This document shows positions 17,322-25,963 of a stretch of 59,332 bases of DNA, piece after piece. The DNA lies in assembly GCA_964243985.1 (NCBI GenBank), contig CAXTHJ010000008.1, positions 1 to 59,332 on the forward strand, in the 5' to 3' direction. The translations under genes were made by a program, and so were the position numbers. Numbering within the stretch: position 1 is the first letter of the stretch; each line of letters starts with the position of its first letter. Under the pieces are notes generated by a model, which was not told the DNA's origin, did not search any database, and saw nothing but the letters and a program-made list of their open reading frames with translations. Source of the DNA: CAIOYC01 sp964243985 (GTDB taxonomy: Bacteria; Pseudomonadota; Alphaproteobacteria; Caulobacterales; Caulobacteraceae).

Positions 17322-17771
17322 CTATTTGCTTTTACGCCTGACGCCCTTGCCGAGCCCGATGGACTTGGCGAAATCGGAGCGCCGGGCGGCGTAGGCCGGC
17401 GCAACCATCGGATAGTCGGGCGGCAGGCTCCATTTGCGGCGATAATCCTCGGGGCTCATGTCGTAGCGGGCGCGAAGGTAGCGCTTCAGCATGGTCAGTT
17501 TTTGCCCGTCCTCCAGACAGACCACATAATCGTGGTTTACGGAGCGGCCGATCGGCACTGCCGGCTTTTGTTTTTCGGCTGGCCGTGAAGGTGCGGCCGA
17601 GCTTCCATCAAGCCCTGACAAGGATTGATGGACGGTGCGGATGAGATCTGGAATAGCCGCCGCCTCGACCACATTATTCGCAACGTAAGAGGCTACAATA
17701 TCTACGACCAGTTGGCGCGTGTATTCAGGCGAAGATTTAGGTCCCCCAGGCTCTGAAGTCATCTCCGTCAC
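17322..17771 (-). CDS. MucR/Ros-family transcriptional regulator
   Basis: 149 residues. The N-terminal third has the oligomerisation region (VVDIVASYVANNVV); the C-terminal part has the MucR zinc-finger-like DNA-binding domain, ending in KWSLPPDYPMVAPAYA and GLGKG. The finger keeps C85 but has Asp at the second Cys position (CLED) and Tyr98 where LKRHL usually has His, so metal binding may be altered. In Caulobacter MucR proteins silence genes of the wrong cell-cycle stage. Its start faces glyA, and an inverted repeat lies 18 bases before its start codon. Confidence 0.9.
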   Translation of the reverse strand: MTEMTSEPGGPKSSPEYTRQLVVDIVASYVANNVVEAAAIPDLIRTVHQSLSGLDGSSAAPSRPAEKQKPAVPIGRSVNHDYVVCLEDGQKLTMLKRYLRARYDMSPEDYRRKWSLPPDYPMVAPAYAARRSDFAKSIGLGKGVRRKSK

Positions 17772-17788
17772 CGTTCCCTTTTAAATGT

Positions 17789-17817
17789 CTTGACCCTCAC
17801 AATTCATCTTGGTCAAG
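17789..17817. repeat. Inverted repeat before mucR-like gene
   Basis: CTTGACC (17789-17795) and GGTCAAG (17811-17817) form a perfect 7-base inverted repeat with a 15-base AT-rich spacer in the mucR/glyA divergent region. It could be an operator for autoregulation or an RNA hairpin in the mucR leader. Each arm also contains TTGACC, a possible -35 element, and this ambiguity cannot be resolved by eye. Confidence 0.4.
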
Positions 17818-17968
17818 TTCTGCTTGGTGGCAACGTGGCAGGTAATGTGAAGTTCCGCTGTCGCGAGTCGTACACATTGTTCCGACAGGCTAGGGCGCGT
17901 AAAGAGCGCTCGTTCGAATCGAGCCCTGTCCTTAGGCAGCCCCGTCCCTACCCAGCCATGAGCGCCGC

Positions 17969-19288
17969 ATGACCCTCACCGCCACAGCGCAATCGACAAC
18001 TTCTAAGTCCGTGACCCAGGACGGTTTCTTCAAGGCCGACCTTTCGTCTGCCGACGGGACGGTGTTCGACTCGATCCAGCGGGAATTCAAGCGCCAGCAG
18101 CAGGAGATCGAGCTGATCGCGTCGGAGAACATCGTCTCCAGGGCGGTCTTGGAGGCGCAGGGTTCGGTGCTCACCAACAAATACGCCGAGGGTTATCCCG
18201 GCAAGCGCTACTACGGCGGCTGCGAGTATGTGGACGAGGTGGAGCGGCTGGCCATCGAGCGGGCTTGCCAGCTGTTCGACTGCAACTTCGCCAATGTGCA
18301 GCCTCACTCGGGCGCCAACGCCAACCAGGCGGTGTTTATGGCCCTGCTCCAGCCTGGCGACACATTCATGGGTATGGACCTCGCCGCGGGCGGTCACCTC
18401 ACGCACGGCTCCCCCGCCAACCAGTCCGGCAAATGGTTCAAGCCTGTGGCCTACACGGTGCGCCGCCAGGACCAGCTGATCGACTATGACGCACTGGCAG
18501 AGACGGCGGCGCGTGAAAAGCCCAAGCTGATCATCGCCGGCGGCTCGGCCTATAGCCGCCACATCGATTTCAAGCGCTTCCGGGAGGTCGCCGACAGCGT
18601 GGGCGCCTACCTGATGGTGGACATGGCCCATTTTGCGGGCCTTGTCGCTGGCGGCGTGTTCCCGAGCCCCCTGCCGCACGCCCACATCGTCACCACCACC
18701 ACGCACAAGACCTTGCGCGGCCCCCGCGGCGGCATGGTGCTCTCCAACGACGCGGAGCTCGGCAAGAAGATCAATTCGGCGGTGTTCCCAGGGCTGCAGG
18801 GCGGCCCGCTCATGCATGTGATCGCCGCCAAGGCCGTGGCGTTCGGCGAGGCGTTGCAGCCGGAGTTCAAGGCCTACGCCAAGCAGGTGGTGGCCAACGC
18901 GGCTGTGCTGGCGGACACATTGGTAAAATCCGGCGTGGAGATCGTCTCCGGCGGCACCGACAGCCATCTGATGCTGGTGGACCTGCAGCGCAAGAACGTC
19001 ACCGGCAAGGCGACGGAAGCCGCGCTCGGCCGCGCCAACATCACCTGCAACAAGAACGGCGTGCCCTTCGACCCCAAGTCTCCTTTCGTCACCTCAGGCG
19101 TACGCCTTGGCTCCCCCGCCGGGACTACGCGGGGCTTCAAGGCGGCGGAGTTCAAGCAGATCGGCGAGATGATCGCCCGCGTGGTGGACGGCCTTTCAAG
19201 GGATGGCGAAGAAGGCAACGGCGCCGTCGAGGCCGAGGTGAAGCGGGAAGTGCTGGACCTTACCGCGCGTTTCCCCATCTATGGGTAG
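17969..19288 (+). CDS. glyA: Serine hydroxymethyltransferase
   Basis: 439 residues. It converts serine and tetrahydrofolate to glycine and methylene-tetrahydrofolate, using PLP. The PLP lysine lies in TTTTHKTLRGPRGG; other signatures are LIASENIVS, GYPGKRYYGGCEYVD and DMAHFAGLVAGG. The first 20 or so residues are a short Ser/Thr-rich extension beyond the usual start, and a later start cannot be excluded. It leads the glyA-nrdR-nusB-thiL run, 45 bases ahead of nrdR, and could also feed glycine to hemA nearby. Confidence 0.97.
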   Translation: MTLTATAQSTTSKSVTQDGFFKADLSSADGTVFDSIQREFKRQQQEIELIASENIVSRAVLEAQGSVLTNKYAEGYPGKRYYGGCEYVDEVERLAIERACQLFDCNFANVQPHSGANANQAVFMALLQPGDTFMGMDLAAGGHLTHGSPANQSGKWFKPVAYTVRRQDQLIDYDALAETAAREKPKLIIAGGSAYSRHIDFKRFREVADSVGAYLMVDMAHFAGLVAGGVFPSPLPHAHIVTTTTHKTLRGPRGGMVLSNDAELGKKINSAVFPGLQGGPLMHVIAAKAVAFGEALQPEFKAYAKQVVANAAVLADTLVKSGVEIVSGGTDSHLMLVDLQRKNVTGKATEAALGRANITCNKNGVPFDPKSPFVTSGVRLGSPAGTTRGFKAAEFKQIGEMIARVVDGLSRDGEEGNGAVEAEVKREVLDLTARFPIYG

Positions 19289-19333
19289 TCGCCCGGCGTC
19301 CGCCGCGATCAACGCCTAGGGGTTTACGTATCC

Positions 19334-19801
19334 GTGAAGTGCCCGTTTTGCGGCCATCTCGAAAGTCAGGTGAAGGATTCGCGCCCGTCCGAAGACGGCG
19401 CCGCGATTCGCCGTCGGCGTTCATGCCCGCAATGTGAGGGCCGGTTCACCACCTTCGAGCGGGTGCAGTTGCGTGAGCTCACCATCCTGAAGAAATCCGG
19501 CCGCCGCACGCCCTTTGATCGGGAGAAGCTGCAGCGCTCCATCGACATCGCCCTGCGCAAACGTCCTATCGACCCAGAACGGGTGGACCGGATGCTTTCC
19601 AGCATCGTCCGCCAGCTGGAGAGCCGGGGCGAGACGGAGATCGAGTCCAGCGTCGTCGGGGAATTGATCATGAAGGCGCTGAAGGCCTTGGACGAGGTGG
19701 CCTACGTCCGCTACGCCTCCGTCTATCGCGATTTCCGCGAAACCCAGGATTTCGCCCGTTTCCTCGGCAAGGAAGGCCTTAGCGAGGACGGCGACGCATG
19801 A
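19334..19801 (+). CDS. nrdR: Transcriptional repressor of ribonucleotide reductase genes
   Basis: 155 residues, starting with GTG at 19334 behind AGGGG. The N-terminal zinc ribbon has CPFC and CPQC pairs and the ATP-cone domain follows (KKSGRRTPFDREKL). NrdR binds NrdR boxes before ribonucleotide reductase genes and represses when dATP/ATP levels are high. Its stop overlaps the nusB start as ATGA, so the two are translationally coupled. Confidence 0.96.
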   Translation: MKCPFCGHLESQVKDSRPSEDGAAIRRRRSCPQCEGRFTTFERVQLRELTILKKSGRRTPFDREKLQRSIDIALRKRPIDPERVDRMLSSIVRQLESRGETEIESSVVGELIMKALKALDEVAYVRYASVYRDFRETQDFARFLGKEGLSEDGDA

Positions 19802-20277
19802 ACACCAAAGCGCCGCCTCGTCAAGCCCGCTCCGTCGCCCGCCTCGCCGCCGTGCAGGCGCTCTATCAGATGGAAGCGTCCGGCATCGGCGTCGACGCGG
19901 TGGTGCGCGAGTTCGTGGATCACCGCTTCGAGACCGACATCGAGGGCGAACCGCTTGCGTCCGCCGACGAGGCCTTCTTCGGCGTCATCGTCAAAGGGGT
20001 GGTGGAGAAGCAGCGGGAGATCGACCGGGCCATCGTCAAACGGCTCGCCTCGGGTTGGAAACTGGAACGGCTGGACGCCACCACCCGCGCGGCGCTGCGC
20101 TCGGGAACCTTCGAGTTGATGCACCAGCGGGACGTGCCGGTGGAGGTGGCCATTGACGAATATGTGGAGATCGCCAAATCCTTCACCGACGAGTCCGGAT
20201 TTCTGAACGCGGCGCTGGACGCCATCGCGCGGGATGTACGTCCGCCCGCGCCCAACACGCCCCCCGGCGGTGGATGA
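19798..20277 (+). CDS. nusB: Transcription antitermination factor NusB
   Basis: 159 residues, all-helical RNA-binding protein. Family motifs are RLAAVQALYQME near the N-terminus and VPVEVAIDEYVEIAKSF near the C-terminus, with the closing FLNAALDAIAR helix. It joins NusE (S10) at boxA to let RNA polymerase read through rRNA operons. In many bacteria ribH precedes it; here it is directly coupled to nrdR. A Pro-rich tail overlaps the next gene. Confidence 0.96.
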   Translation: MNTKAPPRQARSVARLAAVQALYQMEASGIGVDAVVREFVDHRFETDIEGEPLASADEAFFGVIVKGVVEKQREIDRAIVKRLASGWKLERLDATTRAALRSGTFELMHQRDVPVEVAIDEYVEIAKSFTDESGFLNAALDAIARDVRPPAPNTPPGGG

Positions 20278-21247
20278 GTTCCAGGCCATTGCCGACCTGT
20301 TCCGGCCGCTGACCTTCGGTGCGCCTGAAGCCCTGGGCCTGATGGACGATGCGGCGGTCATCGCGTCCCGGCCCGGTTTCGACCTCATCGTCACCAAGGA
20401 CGCCATGGTGGAAGGCGTCCACTTCCTACCCTCTGATCCGCCGGAGCTTGTCGCCAGGAAGCTTCTGCGGGTGAACCTGTCCGATCTCGCCGCCAAGGGC
20501 GCGGAGCCTTACGCCTATTTCCTGGCGGCGGCCTGGCCGCCGGAATGGGACGCGCCGCGGAGAGCCGCTTTTGCTCAGGGGCTGGCAGAGGATCAACGGC
20601 TGTTCGGATTGAAGCTTCTGGGCGGCGACACGGTCTCGACGTCCGGGCCGTTAATGCTCTCCGTCACCATGCTGGGGTGGACGCCGACGGGGCGGATGGT
20701 GAAGCGTTCGGGCGCGGCGGCGGGGAACGTGATGCTGGTCTCTGGCACGATTGGCGACGGCCATCTCGGGCTTACAGCAGCGCGCGATCAACTCGCCGGA
20801 GTGTCAAAGGACGCAACTGCCTTCCTCGCCGATCGCTATCGCCTGCCACAGCCTCGCACGGCGCTGAGGGAGGTGTTGCGCCTTCATTCCACCGCCGCCG
20901 CCGATGTGTCTGACGGTCTTCTGGCAGATGCCGGTCATATTAGCGAGGCGAGCGGACTTGGGGTGGAAATCGACCTCGATCGGCTTCCACTCTCCGCCGC
21001 AGCGCGCGAATGGCTCGACCAAGCCGACGAGCCCGAAGCCGCGCTGATGAAGCTCGCCACTGGCGGCGACGATTACGAGATCGTCTGCACCGTGCAGCCT
21101 GACGCCGTCGAAGCGGCTCGTCTTCAGGCGACACAGGCGGGCGTTTCCTTGACCCCCATAGGCCGGATGAAGGCCGGGCGCGGCGTCAGCGCGGTCTTCC
21201 AGGGCCGCGAGGTGAAGATCACAAAAGCCGGCTGGACCCATCCGTGA
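20270..21247 (+). CDS. thiL: Thiamine-monophosphate kinase
   Basis: 325 residues from the GTG at 20270, which overlaps the end of nusB by eight bases; an ATG at 20234 would add 12 Pro/Arg-rich residues and is less likely because family members begin near DEFQAIADLF. The metal-binding motif is LMDDAAVI, followed by KDAMVEGVHF, NLSDLAAKGAEP and GGDTVSTSG, then ADVSDGLLADAG and GGDDYEIV. It makes thiamine diphosphate from thiamine monophosphate with ATP. The next gene overlaps its stop region or starts 38 bases downstream, depending on the start used. Confidence 0.94.
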   Translation: MDEFQAIADLFRPLTFGAPEALGLMDDAAVIASRPGFDLIVTKDAMVEGVHFLPSDPPELVARKLLRVNLSDLAAKGAEPYAYFLAAAWPPEWDAPRRAAFAQGLAEDQRLFGLKLLGGDTVSTSGPLMLSVTMLGWTPTGRMVKRSGAAAGNVMLVSGTIGDGHLGLTAARDQLAGVSKDATAFLADRYRLPQPRTALREVLRLHSTAAADVSDGLLADAGHISEASGLGVEIDLDRLPLSAAAREWLDQADEPEAALMKLATGGDDYEIVCTVQPDAVEAARLQATQAGVSLTPIGRMKAGRGVSAVFQGREVKITKAGWTHP

Positions 21248-21285
21248 GCTTGCCGGCGCAGGCTCATCCGGCGCAACGTGGAGGG

Positions 21286-21750
21286 ATGAGAATCGCCGCC
21301 TTTTGCCTGATCGCCCTTCTCGCCGCCGCGCCCGCCCAGGCGGCCGAGAAGGATGCGAAGGACGGCAAGGACGCCGGCGGGGGCGGGCAATACATCAACA
21401 TCTCGCCGGTGGCGGCGCCCATCGTGCTGAACGGGCAACTGATCAACTACATCTTCGTCACCGTGCGCCTGAACCTTGCGCCCGGCGTGGATGCGCTAAG
21501 GATGCGGGAGCGGGAGCCCTACTACCGCGACGCCCTGGTCCGCGCCGCCCATCGCCACCCGTTCGTGAAGCCCGGCGACTACACTCACGTCAACGAACCG
21601 GCGTTGAAGGCGGCCATGATGGCGGAAGGCGCCCGCATCGCCGGGCCCCGTGTAGTGACCAGCGTCGACATCCTGACGGCCCAGCCCCAGAAAGTGACGG
21701 GGCTGCCCAAGGGCGAGACGGCGCCCGCGCCTCGTGCGCCTATTCCTTAG
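21286..21750 (+). CDS. Small exported protein of unknown function
   Basis: 154 residues from the ATG at 21286. A strong signal peptide (MRIAAFCLIALLAAAPAQA, then AEKD) makes this start more likely than the GTG at 21244, which would bury the signal in a longer N-terminus. After a Lys/Asp/Gly-rich segment comes a compact domain beginning YINISPVAAPIVLNGQ with alternating hydrophobic residues and a charged helix (MREREPYYRDALVRAA). There is a loose similarity to FliL-like periplasmic domains, not enough to name it. It is co-directional with thiL and may be co-transcribed. Confidence 0.7.
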   Translation: MRIAAFCLIALLAAAPAQAAEKDAKDGKDAGGGGQYINISPVAAPIVLNGQLINYIFVTVRLNLAPGVDALRMREREPYYRDALVRAAHRHPFVKPGDYTHVNEPALKAAMMAEGARIAGPRVVTSVDILTAQPQKVTGLPKGETAPAPRAPIP

Positions 21751-21926
21751 CACCTCTGCGTTTCAGACGGTTGCGTCGGCTGAAAGCTTTTGGCACTCTC
21801 CTTAGATTAGACGGACGCCGTTGAACGAGCATCCGTAGCGATGGCGGGGAAGCGCGCAGGGTCGGCGGTCCAACAGGGCCCCAGATCGCAGTCGCGGCCA
21901 ACCGTCGCAACAATGATCAAGGGGCT

Positions 21927-24080
21927 ATGGAAATGAATGACCTTTGGCTGGTCCTCGGGACCGGCGGAATTGCAGTCGCCTACGCCATTTGGCAGACGAC
22001 CGCCCTGTTGGCGGCTTCGCCCGGCAACGAAAAAATGCAGGAAATCGCGGCGGCCATCCAGGAAGGCGCCTCCGCCTACCTTCGCCGGCAATACGCGACC
22101 ATCGCCGTTGTCGGCGTGGTGATCCTTCTCGCCATCTTCTTCCTCTTAGGGCCGCTCTCGGCCATCGGCTTCCTGATCGGCTCCGTGCTGTCCGGCGCGG
22201 CTGGTTACGCCGGGATGCTGATCTCGGTCAGGACCAACGTGCGGACGGCGCAGGCCTGTTCGGAGACCCTGGAGAAGGGCTTGTCGATGGCCTTCCGCTC
22301 CGGCGCCGTCGTCGGCATGTTCGTGGCGGGCTTCGCGCTTATCGGCGTCGCCGGCTACTACGCCGTCCTCACCGTCGGCCTCGGCAAGGATCCCACCAGC
22401 CGTGAAGTTGTCGATGCGCTGGTGGCGCTCGGCTTCGGCGCCTCCCTGATCTCCATCTTCGCCCGCCTCGGCGGCGGCATCTTCACCAAGGGCGCGGATG
22501 TCGGCGGCGATCTCGTGGGCAAGGTCGAGGCCGGCATTCCGGAGGACGACCCGAGGAACGCCGCCACCATCGCCGACAACGTCGGCGATAATGTCGGCGA
22601 CTGCGCTGGGATGGCGGCCGACCTGTTCGAGACCTATGCGGTGTCGACAGTGGCGACGATGGTGCTGGCGGCGATCTTCTTCCGCAGCCTCGGCGCGGAC
22701 GTGGTCAGGACCATGATGCTGCTGCCGCTGGCGATCTGCGGCGTCTGCATCGTCACCTCCATCATCGGGGTGTTCTTCGTCAGGCTCGGCAAGAGCCGCA
22801 ACATCATGGGCGCGCTCTACAAAGGCCTGATCGCCACCGGCGTGCTTTCAGCCATCGCCATCTGGTTCGTCATCCATGCCTTGGTTTCGGCCCCTATCGA
22901 TGTCGGCGCGATCCATCTGGACGCCAACCGGCTGTTCGCCTGCGGCATCGTCGGGCTTCTGGTGACCGCCGCCATCGTGGTCATTACGGAATACTACACC
23001 GGCACGGGCTTTCGGCCGGTGAAGTCGATCGCCAAGGCCTCCGCTTCCGGCCACGGCACCAATGTGATCGAGGGCCTGGCGGTCTCGCTGGAATCTACCG
23101 CTTTGCCGGCGCTGGTGATCATTGTCGCCATCTACGTCACCTATGTGCTTGGCAACCTGTTCGGCGTGGCCATCGCCGTGACCACCATGTTGGCGCTGGC
23201 CGGCATGATCGTGGCGCTGGACGCCTTTGGGCCAGTGACCGATAACGCCGGCGGCATCGCGGAGATGGCGGGTCTGCCAAGTTCAGTGCGAGTCTCCACC
23301 GATGCGCTGGATGCGGTGGGCAACACCACCAAGGCGGTGACCAAGGGCTACGCCATCGGTTCGGCGGGCCTTGGCGCTCTGGTGCTGTTCGCGGCCTACA
23401 CTCAGGATCTGCACTATTTCTCAGATCCCGTGAATGCGGCCGCCTACCCCTTCTTCGCCAGCATGGGCGGAGTGGTCACCTTTGACCTGTCCAACCCATT
23501 CGTCATCATAGGACTGCTGTTCGGCGGGCTGTTGCCCTTCCTGTTCGGCGGCATGTCGATGACGGCGGTGGGGCGCGCGGCGGGATCTGTGGTGGAGGAG
23601 GTTCGCCGCCAATTCCGTGAGAACCCCGGCATCATGACCTATGAGGTCAAGCCGGAGTACGGCAAGGCGGTGGACATCCTCACCAAGGCGGCGATCCGTG
23701 AAATGATCGTGCCGTCGCTCTTGCCGGTCTTGTCGCCGATCGTGCTGTTCTTCATCATCCTCGCGGTTCCGGGCGGCGGCAAGCTCAACGCCTTCGCGTC
23801 GCTTGGCGCCATGCTGATCGGCGTGATCGTGACGGGCTTGTTCGTCGCCATCTCGATGACCTCGGGCGGCGGCGCGTGGGACAACGCTAAGAAGTACATC
23901 GAAGAGGGCAATTACGGCGGCAAGGGCTCGGACGCTCACAAGGCCGCCGTCACCGGCGACACCGTCGGCGATCCCTACAAGGATACGGCTGGCCCCGCCG
24001 TGAACCCGATGATCAAGATCACCAACATCGTGGCGCTCCTGCTGCTGGCGGTTTTGGCGAAGGGCGTGATCGGCGGCTGA
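21927..24080 (+). CDS. hppA: Membrane proton-translocating pyrophosphatase, K+-independent type
   Basis: 717 residues with about 16 membrane helices. It hydrolyses pyrophosphate and pumps protons out of the cytoplasm. The catalytic site is visible in TKGADVGGDLVGKVEAG and the DNVGDNVGDCAGMAADLFE loop. The motif GNTTKAVTKG carries Lys where potassium-dependent forms have Ala, which marks the K+-independent subfamily. One residue of the substrate loop, Gly in DVGGDL, is Ala in most homologues. It is monocistronic, with a 176-base leader region upstream and a bidirectional hairpin 20 bases downstream. Confidence 0.96.
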   Translation: MEMNDLWLVLGTGGIAVAYAIWQTTALLAASPGNEKMQEIAAAIQEGASAYLRRQYATIAVVGVVILLAIFFLLGPLSAIGFLIGSVLSGAAGYAGMLISVRTNVRTAQACSETLEKGLSMAFRSGAVVGMFVAGFALIGVAGYYAVLTVGLGKDPTSREVVDALVALGFGASLISIFARLGGGIFTKGADVGGDLVGKVEAGIPEDDPRNAATIADNVGDNVGDCAGMAADLFETYAVSTVATMVLAAIFFRSLGADVVRTMMLLPLAICGVCIVTSIIGVFFVRLGKSRNIMGALYKGLIATGVLSAIAIWFVIHALVSAPIDVGAIHLDANRLFACGIVGLLVTAAIVVITEYYTGTGFRPVKSIAKASASGHGTNVIEGLAVSLESTALPALVIIVAIYVTYVLGNLFGVAIAVTTMLALAGMIVALDAFGPVTDNAGGIAEMAGLPSSVRVSTDALDAVGNTTKAVTKGYAIGSAGLGALVLFAAYTQDLHYFSDPVNAAAYPFFASMGGVVTFDLSNPFVIIGLLFGGLLPFLFGGMSMTAVGRAAGSVVEEVRRQFRENPGIMTYEVKPEYGKAVDILTKAAIREMIVPSLLPVLSPIVLFFIILAVPGGGKLNAFASLGAMLIGVIVTGLFVAISMTSGGGAWDNAKKYIEEGNYGGKGSDAHKAAVTGDTVGDPYKDTAGPAVNPMIKITNIVALLLLAVLAKGVIGG

Positions 24081-24094
24081 CGTCTGAGTTCGGC

Positions 24095-24128
24095 AAAAAG
24101 ACGCCCCGGAGTTTGCGCTCCGGGGCGT
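24095..24128 (-). terminator. Intrinsic terminator between hppA and bamE
   Basis: A perfect 11-bp GC-rich stem (24101-24111 with 24118-24128) and 6-base loop. On the minus strand it is followed by CTTTTTG, so it is a good terminator for bamE; for hppA on the plus strand it has no real U tract but may still act. Confidence 0.8.
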
Positions 24129-24152
24129 TCGTCGTTCAGCCGTCGTTAGCGG

Positions 24153-24632
24153 TCAGTGTCGTCCCGGCTGTCCGGGATCGTTATCCGGCGGGATCGGGCT
24201 GCCGCGGCCGACGGTGCCCAGAAGCTGCTCAAAGGCGGACAGTTCGCGGCCCCGGGTGGGCGTCTCGCGGTTCACATAGGCCACCTGGAAGCCGTCGCCG
24301 AGGCCGAGGGTGCGCACCCCGGCCACCTTCTCGGTGCCCTTGTCGAAGGTGATGGCGATCACCGTGCGGCTTTTCACCTGCGGGCGCAGATACGCCACCT
24401 TGTCGGAAAGCTGAGTCACGTAATACCAGACGTTGGGGTCGAAGGTGGCCACGGCCGAGGGAGATCCAAGCTTGGTCAGGACCGTTGAGCGGGTATCTTC
24501 GCCCACCTTCATATCCTGCGGCTTCACGTCCACGGCCTGGAAACCGCTCATGGTGGAGATCGGCGCGCAGGCGCTGACAGCGCCGGCCAGAAGGGCGACG
24601 GCGAAAGCAGCGAAGATGGACTTGCGACGCAT
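24153..24632 (-). CDS. bamE: Outer-membrane assembly lipoprotein BamE (SmpA/OmlA)
   Basis: 159 residues with a lipoprotein signal (ALLAGAVSAC, Cys22) so it should be anchored in the outer membrane facing the periplasm. The mature chain has the BamE pattern: GEDTRSTVLTKLGSPS, then a WYYV strand and repeated beta strands. It assists the BamA complex in beta-barrel insertion. It is divergent from the cytochrome-bc1-chaperone gene with a 154-base shared control region, and is followed by a strong terminator. Confidence 0.93.
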   Translation of the reverse strand: MRRKSIFAAFAVALLAGAVSACAPISTMSGFQAVDVKPQDMKVGEDTRSTVLTKLGSPSAVATFDPNVWYYVTQLSDKVAYLRPQVKSRTVIAITFDKGTEKVAGVRTLGLGDGFQVAYVNRETPTRGRELSAFEQLLGTVGRGSPIPPDNDPGQPGRH

Positions 24633-24786
24633 ACTGGACTTCTCACATTAGCGGCGCGGACGCCAAGGCCCTCACCCGAAAGTCGTGGCCAGAAAGTCGT
24701 GGCCCGAAGTCTTTGACCTATCGCGCCGGGGGACTTAGTTCAATCCCGCGCGCCTTGACCCGGTGTCGCGGCCAAATGGAGGCGAA

Positions 24787-25320
24787 ATGATCTTCCAGCG
24801 CTTTTTTACGCCGAACGCTCAGGTGCTGGCGGGGCGAGCCCTCTTCATGTCCGCCAGCGAGAAGGCCCGCGACCCGGCGTTTTATACAGAGGCCGGCGCG
24901 CCCGACACCTACGAAGGGCGATTCGAGCTCTACACCTTGCATGTGGTGCTGCTTCTGCATCGCCTCAAAGGAGGCGAGGCGAGAGCAGCGGAGACGCGCC
25001 AGGCCCTGTTCGACGCTTTCGTCCGCAATCTCGACGACGGTTTGCGGGAAATGGGCGTCGGCGACCTTTCCGTTGGCAAGAAGATGCGCAAACTCGGCGC
25101 GGGGGTCTATGGGCGGCTGAAATCGTACGACGCGCCGTTGATGGCGGGCGACGCTGAGGCCTTGATCCCGCTCCTCATCCGCACCGTCTACGCCGGCGCC
25201 GAAGCGAAGGGCGCGCCCGCCTTGGCGCGGTACGTCATCGCCGCCGACACGGACCTTGCGCAGCAGTCGACCGATGCGATCGTGAGGGGGGAGGCGGTCT
25301 GGCCGCCGTTCGCCCCATGA
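24787..25320 (+). CDS. Ubiquinol-cytochrome c chaperone (CBP3/UQCC1 family)
   Basis: 177 residues. The start ATG at 24787 is behind a perfect GGAGG; an in-frame start at 24763 is less supported. Family signatures are the early aromatic segment, FELYTLHVVLLLHRL, and DDGLREMGVGDLSVGKKMRKL. In mitochondria and alphaproteobacteria these proteins help cytochrome b assembly of the bc1 complex. It overlaps the next gene by four bases (ATGA), a pairing that is conserved in alphaproteobacteria. Confidence 0.92.
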   Translation: MIFQRFFTPNAQVLAGRALFMSASEKARDPAFYTEAGAPDTYEGRFELYTLHVVLLLHRLKGGEARAAETRQALFDAFVRNLDDGLREMGVGDLSVGKKMRKLGAGVYGRLKSYDAPLMAGDAEALIPLLIRTVYAGAEAKGAPALARYVIAADTDLAQQSTDAIVRGEAVWPPFAP

Positions 25321-25829
25321 CGCACATCCTCGGCGATCTGCATATCCGGCTCGGCGAGATCAGCCGCGCGGGGAGCCATTTTGATTTCAAGCCTGATGAG
25401 GCCGCCCGCGCCAGCATGGCCAGGACCTTGGGATTGTTAGCGCTGCCGGCGTTCGAGGCGACGCTCGACATCAATTTGTGGCTCGATGGCGCGGAGATCG
25501 ACGGGGCGTGGTCCGGGGTCGTGACGCAGACCTGCGGCGTCTCCCTGGACGATTTCGATACGCCCCTCAGCGGCCGGTTCGTCGTTCACGTGGTTCCAAT
25601 AGGCAGCCCCAATGCGCCGGATTTCGGTCTCGAAGTGGACCTCGACGCCGAGGCGGCCGATCCGCCCGACGTCTTGGAGAGCGACCGGATCGATCTCGCC
25701 GCCTATGTGATTGAGCACCTTGGGCTGGAGGTCGATCCCTTTCCACGCAAGCCCGGCGTGGTGTTCGAGCCCCCGGAGCAGGCGGCCGTCATATCGCCCT
25801 TCGCGTCCCTGCGGGATTTGAAGCCGTAG
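25317..25829 (+). CDS. YceD/DUF177 family protein
   Basis: 170 residues with the DUF177 pattern: a beta-rich first half, a QTCGVSLDDFDTPL segment (one Cys of the family's Cys pair region), and an acidic middle with ESDRIDLAAYVIEHLGLEVDPFPRKP. YceD-like proteins are linked to 23S rRNA processing and ribosome assembly. In many bacteria rpmF follows, then plsX; rpmF is not here, and plsX follows after a 134-base gap. Coupled by ATGA overlap with the chaperone gene. Confidence 0.9.
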   Translation: MTHILGDLHIRLGEISRAGSHFDFKPDEAARASMARTLGLLALPAFEATLDINLWLDGAEIDGAWSGVVTQTCGVSLDDFDTPLSGRFVVHVVPIGSPNAPDFGLEVDLDAEAADPPDVLESDRIDLAAYVIEHLGLEVDPFPRKPGVVFEPPEQAAVISPFASLRDLKP

Positions 25830-25963
25830 CTTCGCCCAAACGCCAGCCGCCTTCCGAGCCAGGGCAATCGTTGACTTGCATCGCGGGCTTGTGACGCTAT
25901 CGTCCGCCGCGCCGCCAAGGACAGGTTTGTTTCCAGTGCGTGTGATGAGAAGGAGCGCAAGTC

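Noticed and set aside
15178..18967. Long antisense ORFs (for example 15178-15969, 17948-18967, 27016-28518 on the minus strand, 1397-2233 and 4939-5553 on the plus strand)
   Set aside because: They lie opposite well-identified genes, are rich in Arg/Gly/His/Asp as expected from codon shadows of GC-rich DNA, and lack domains.
21790..21805. Sigma-54-like element TTGGCAC with TTAG 12 positions on, before hppA
   Set aside because: The -12 GC is missing (TTAG instead of TTGC), so it is not a convincing promoter.
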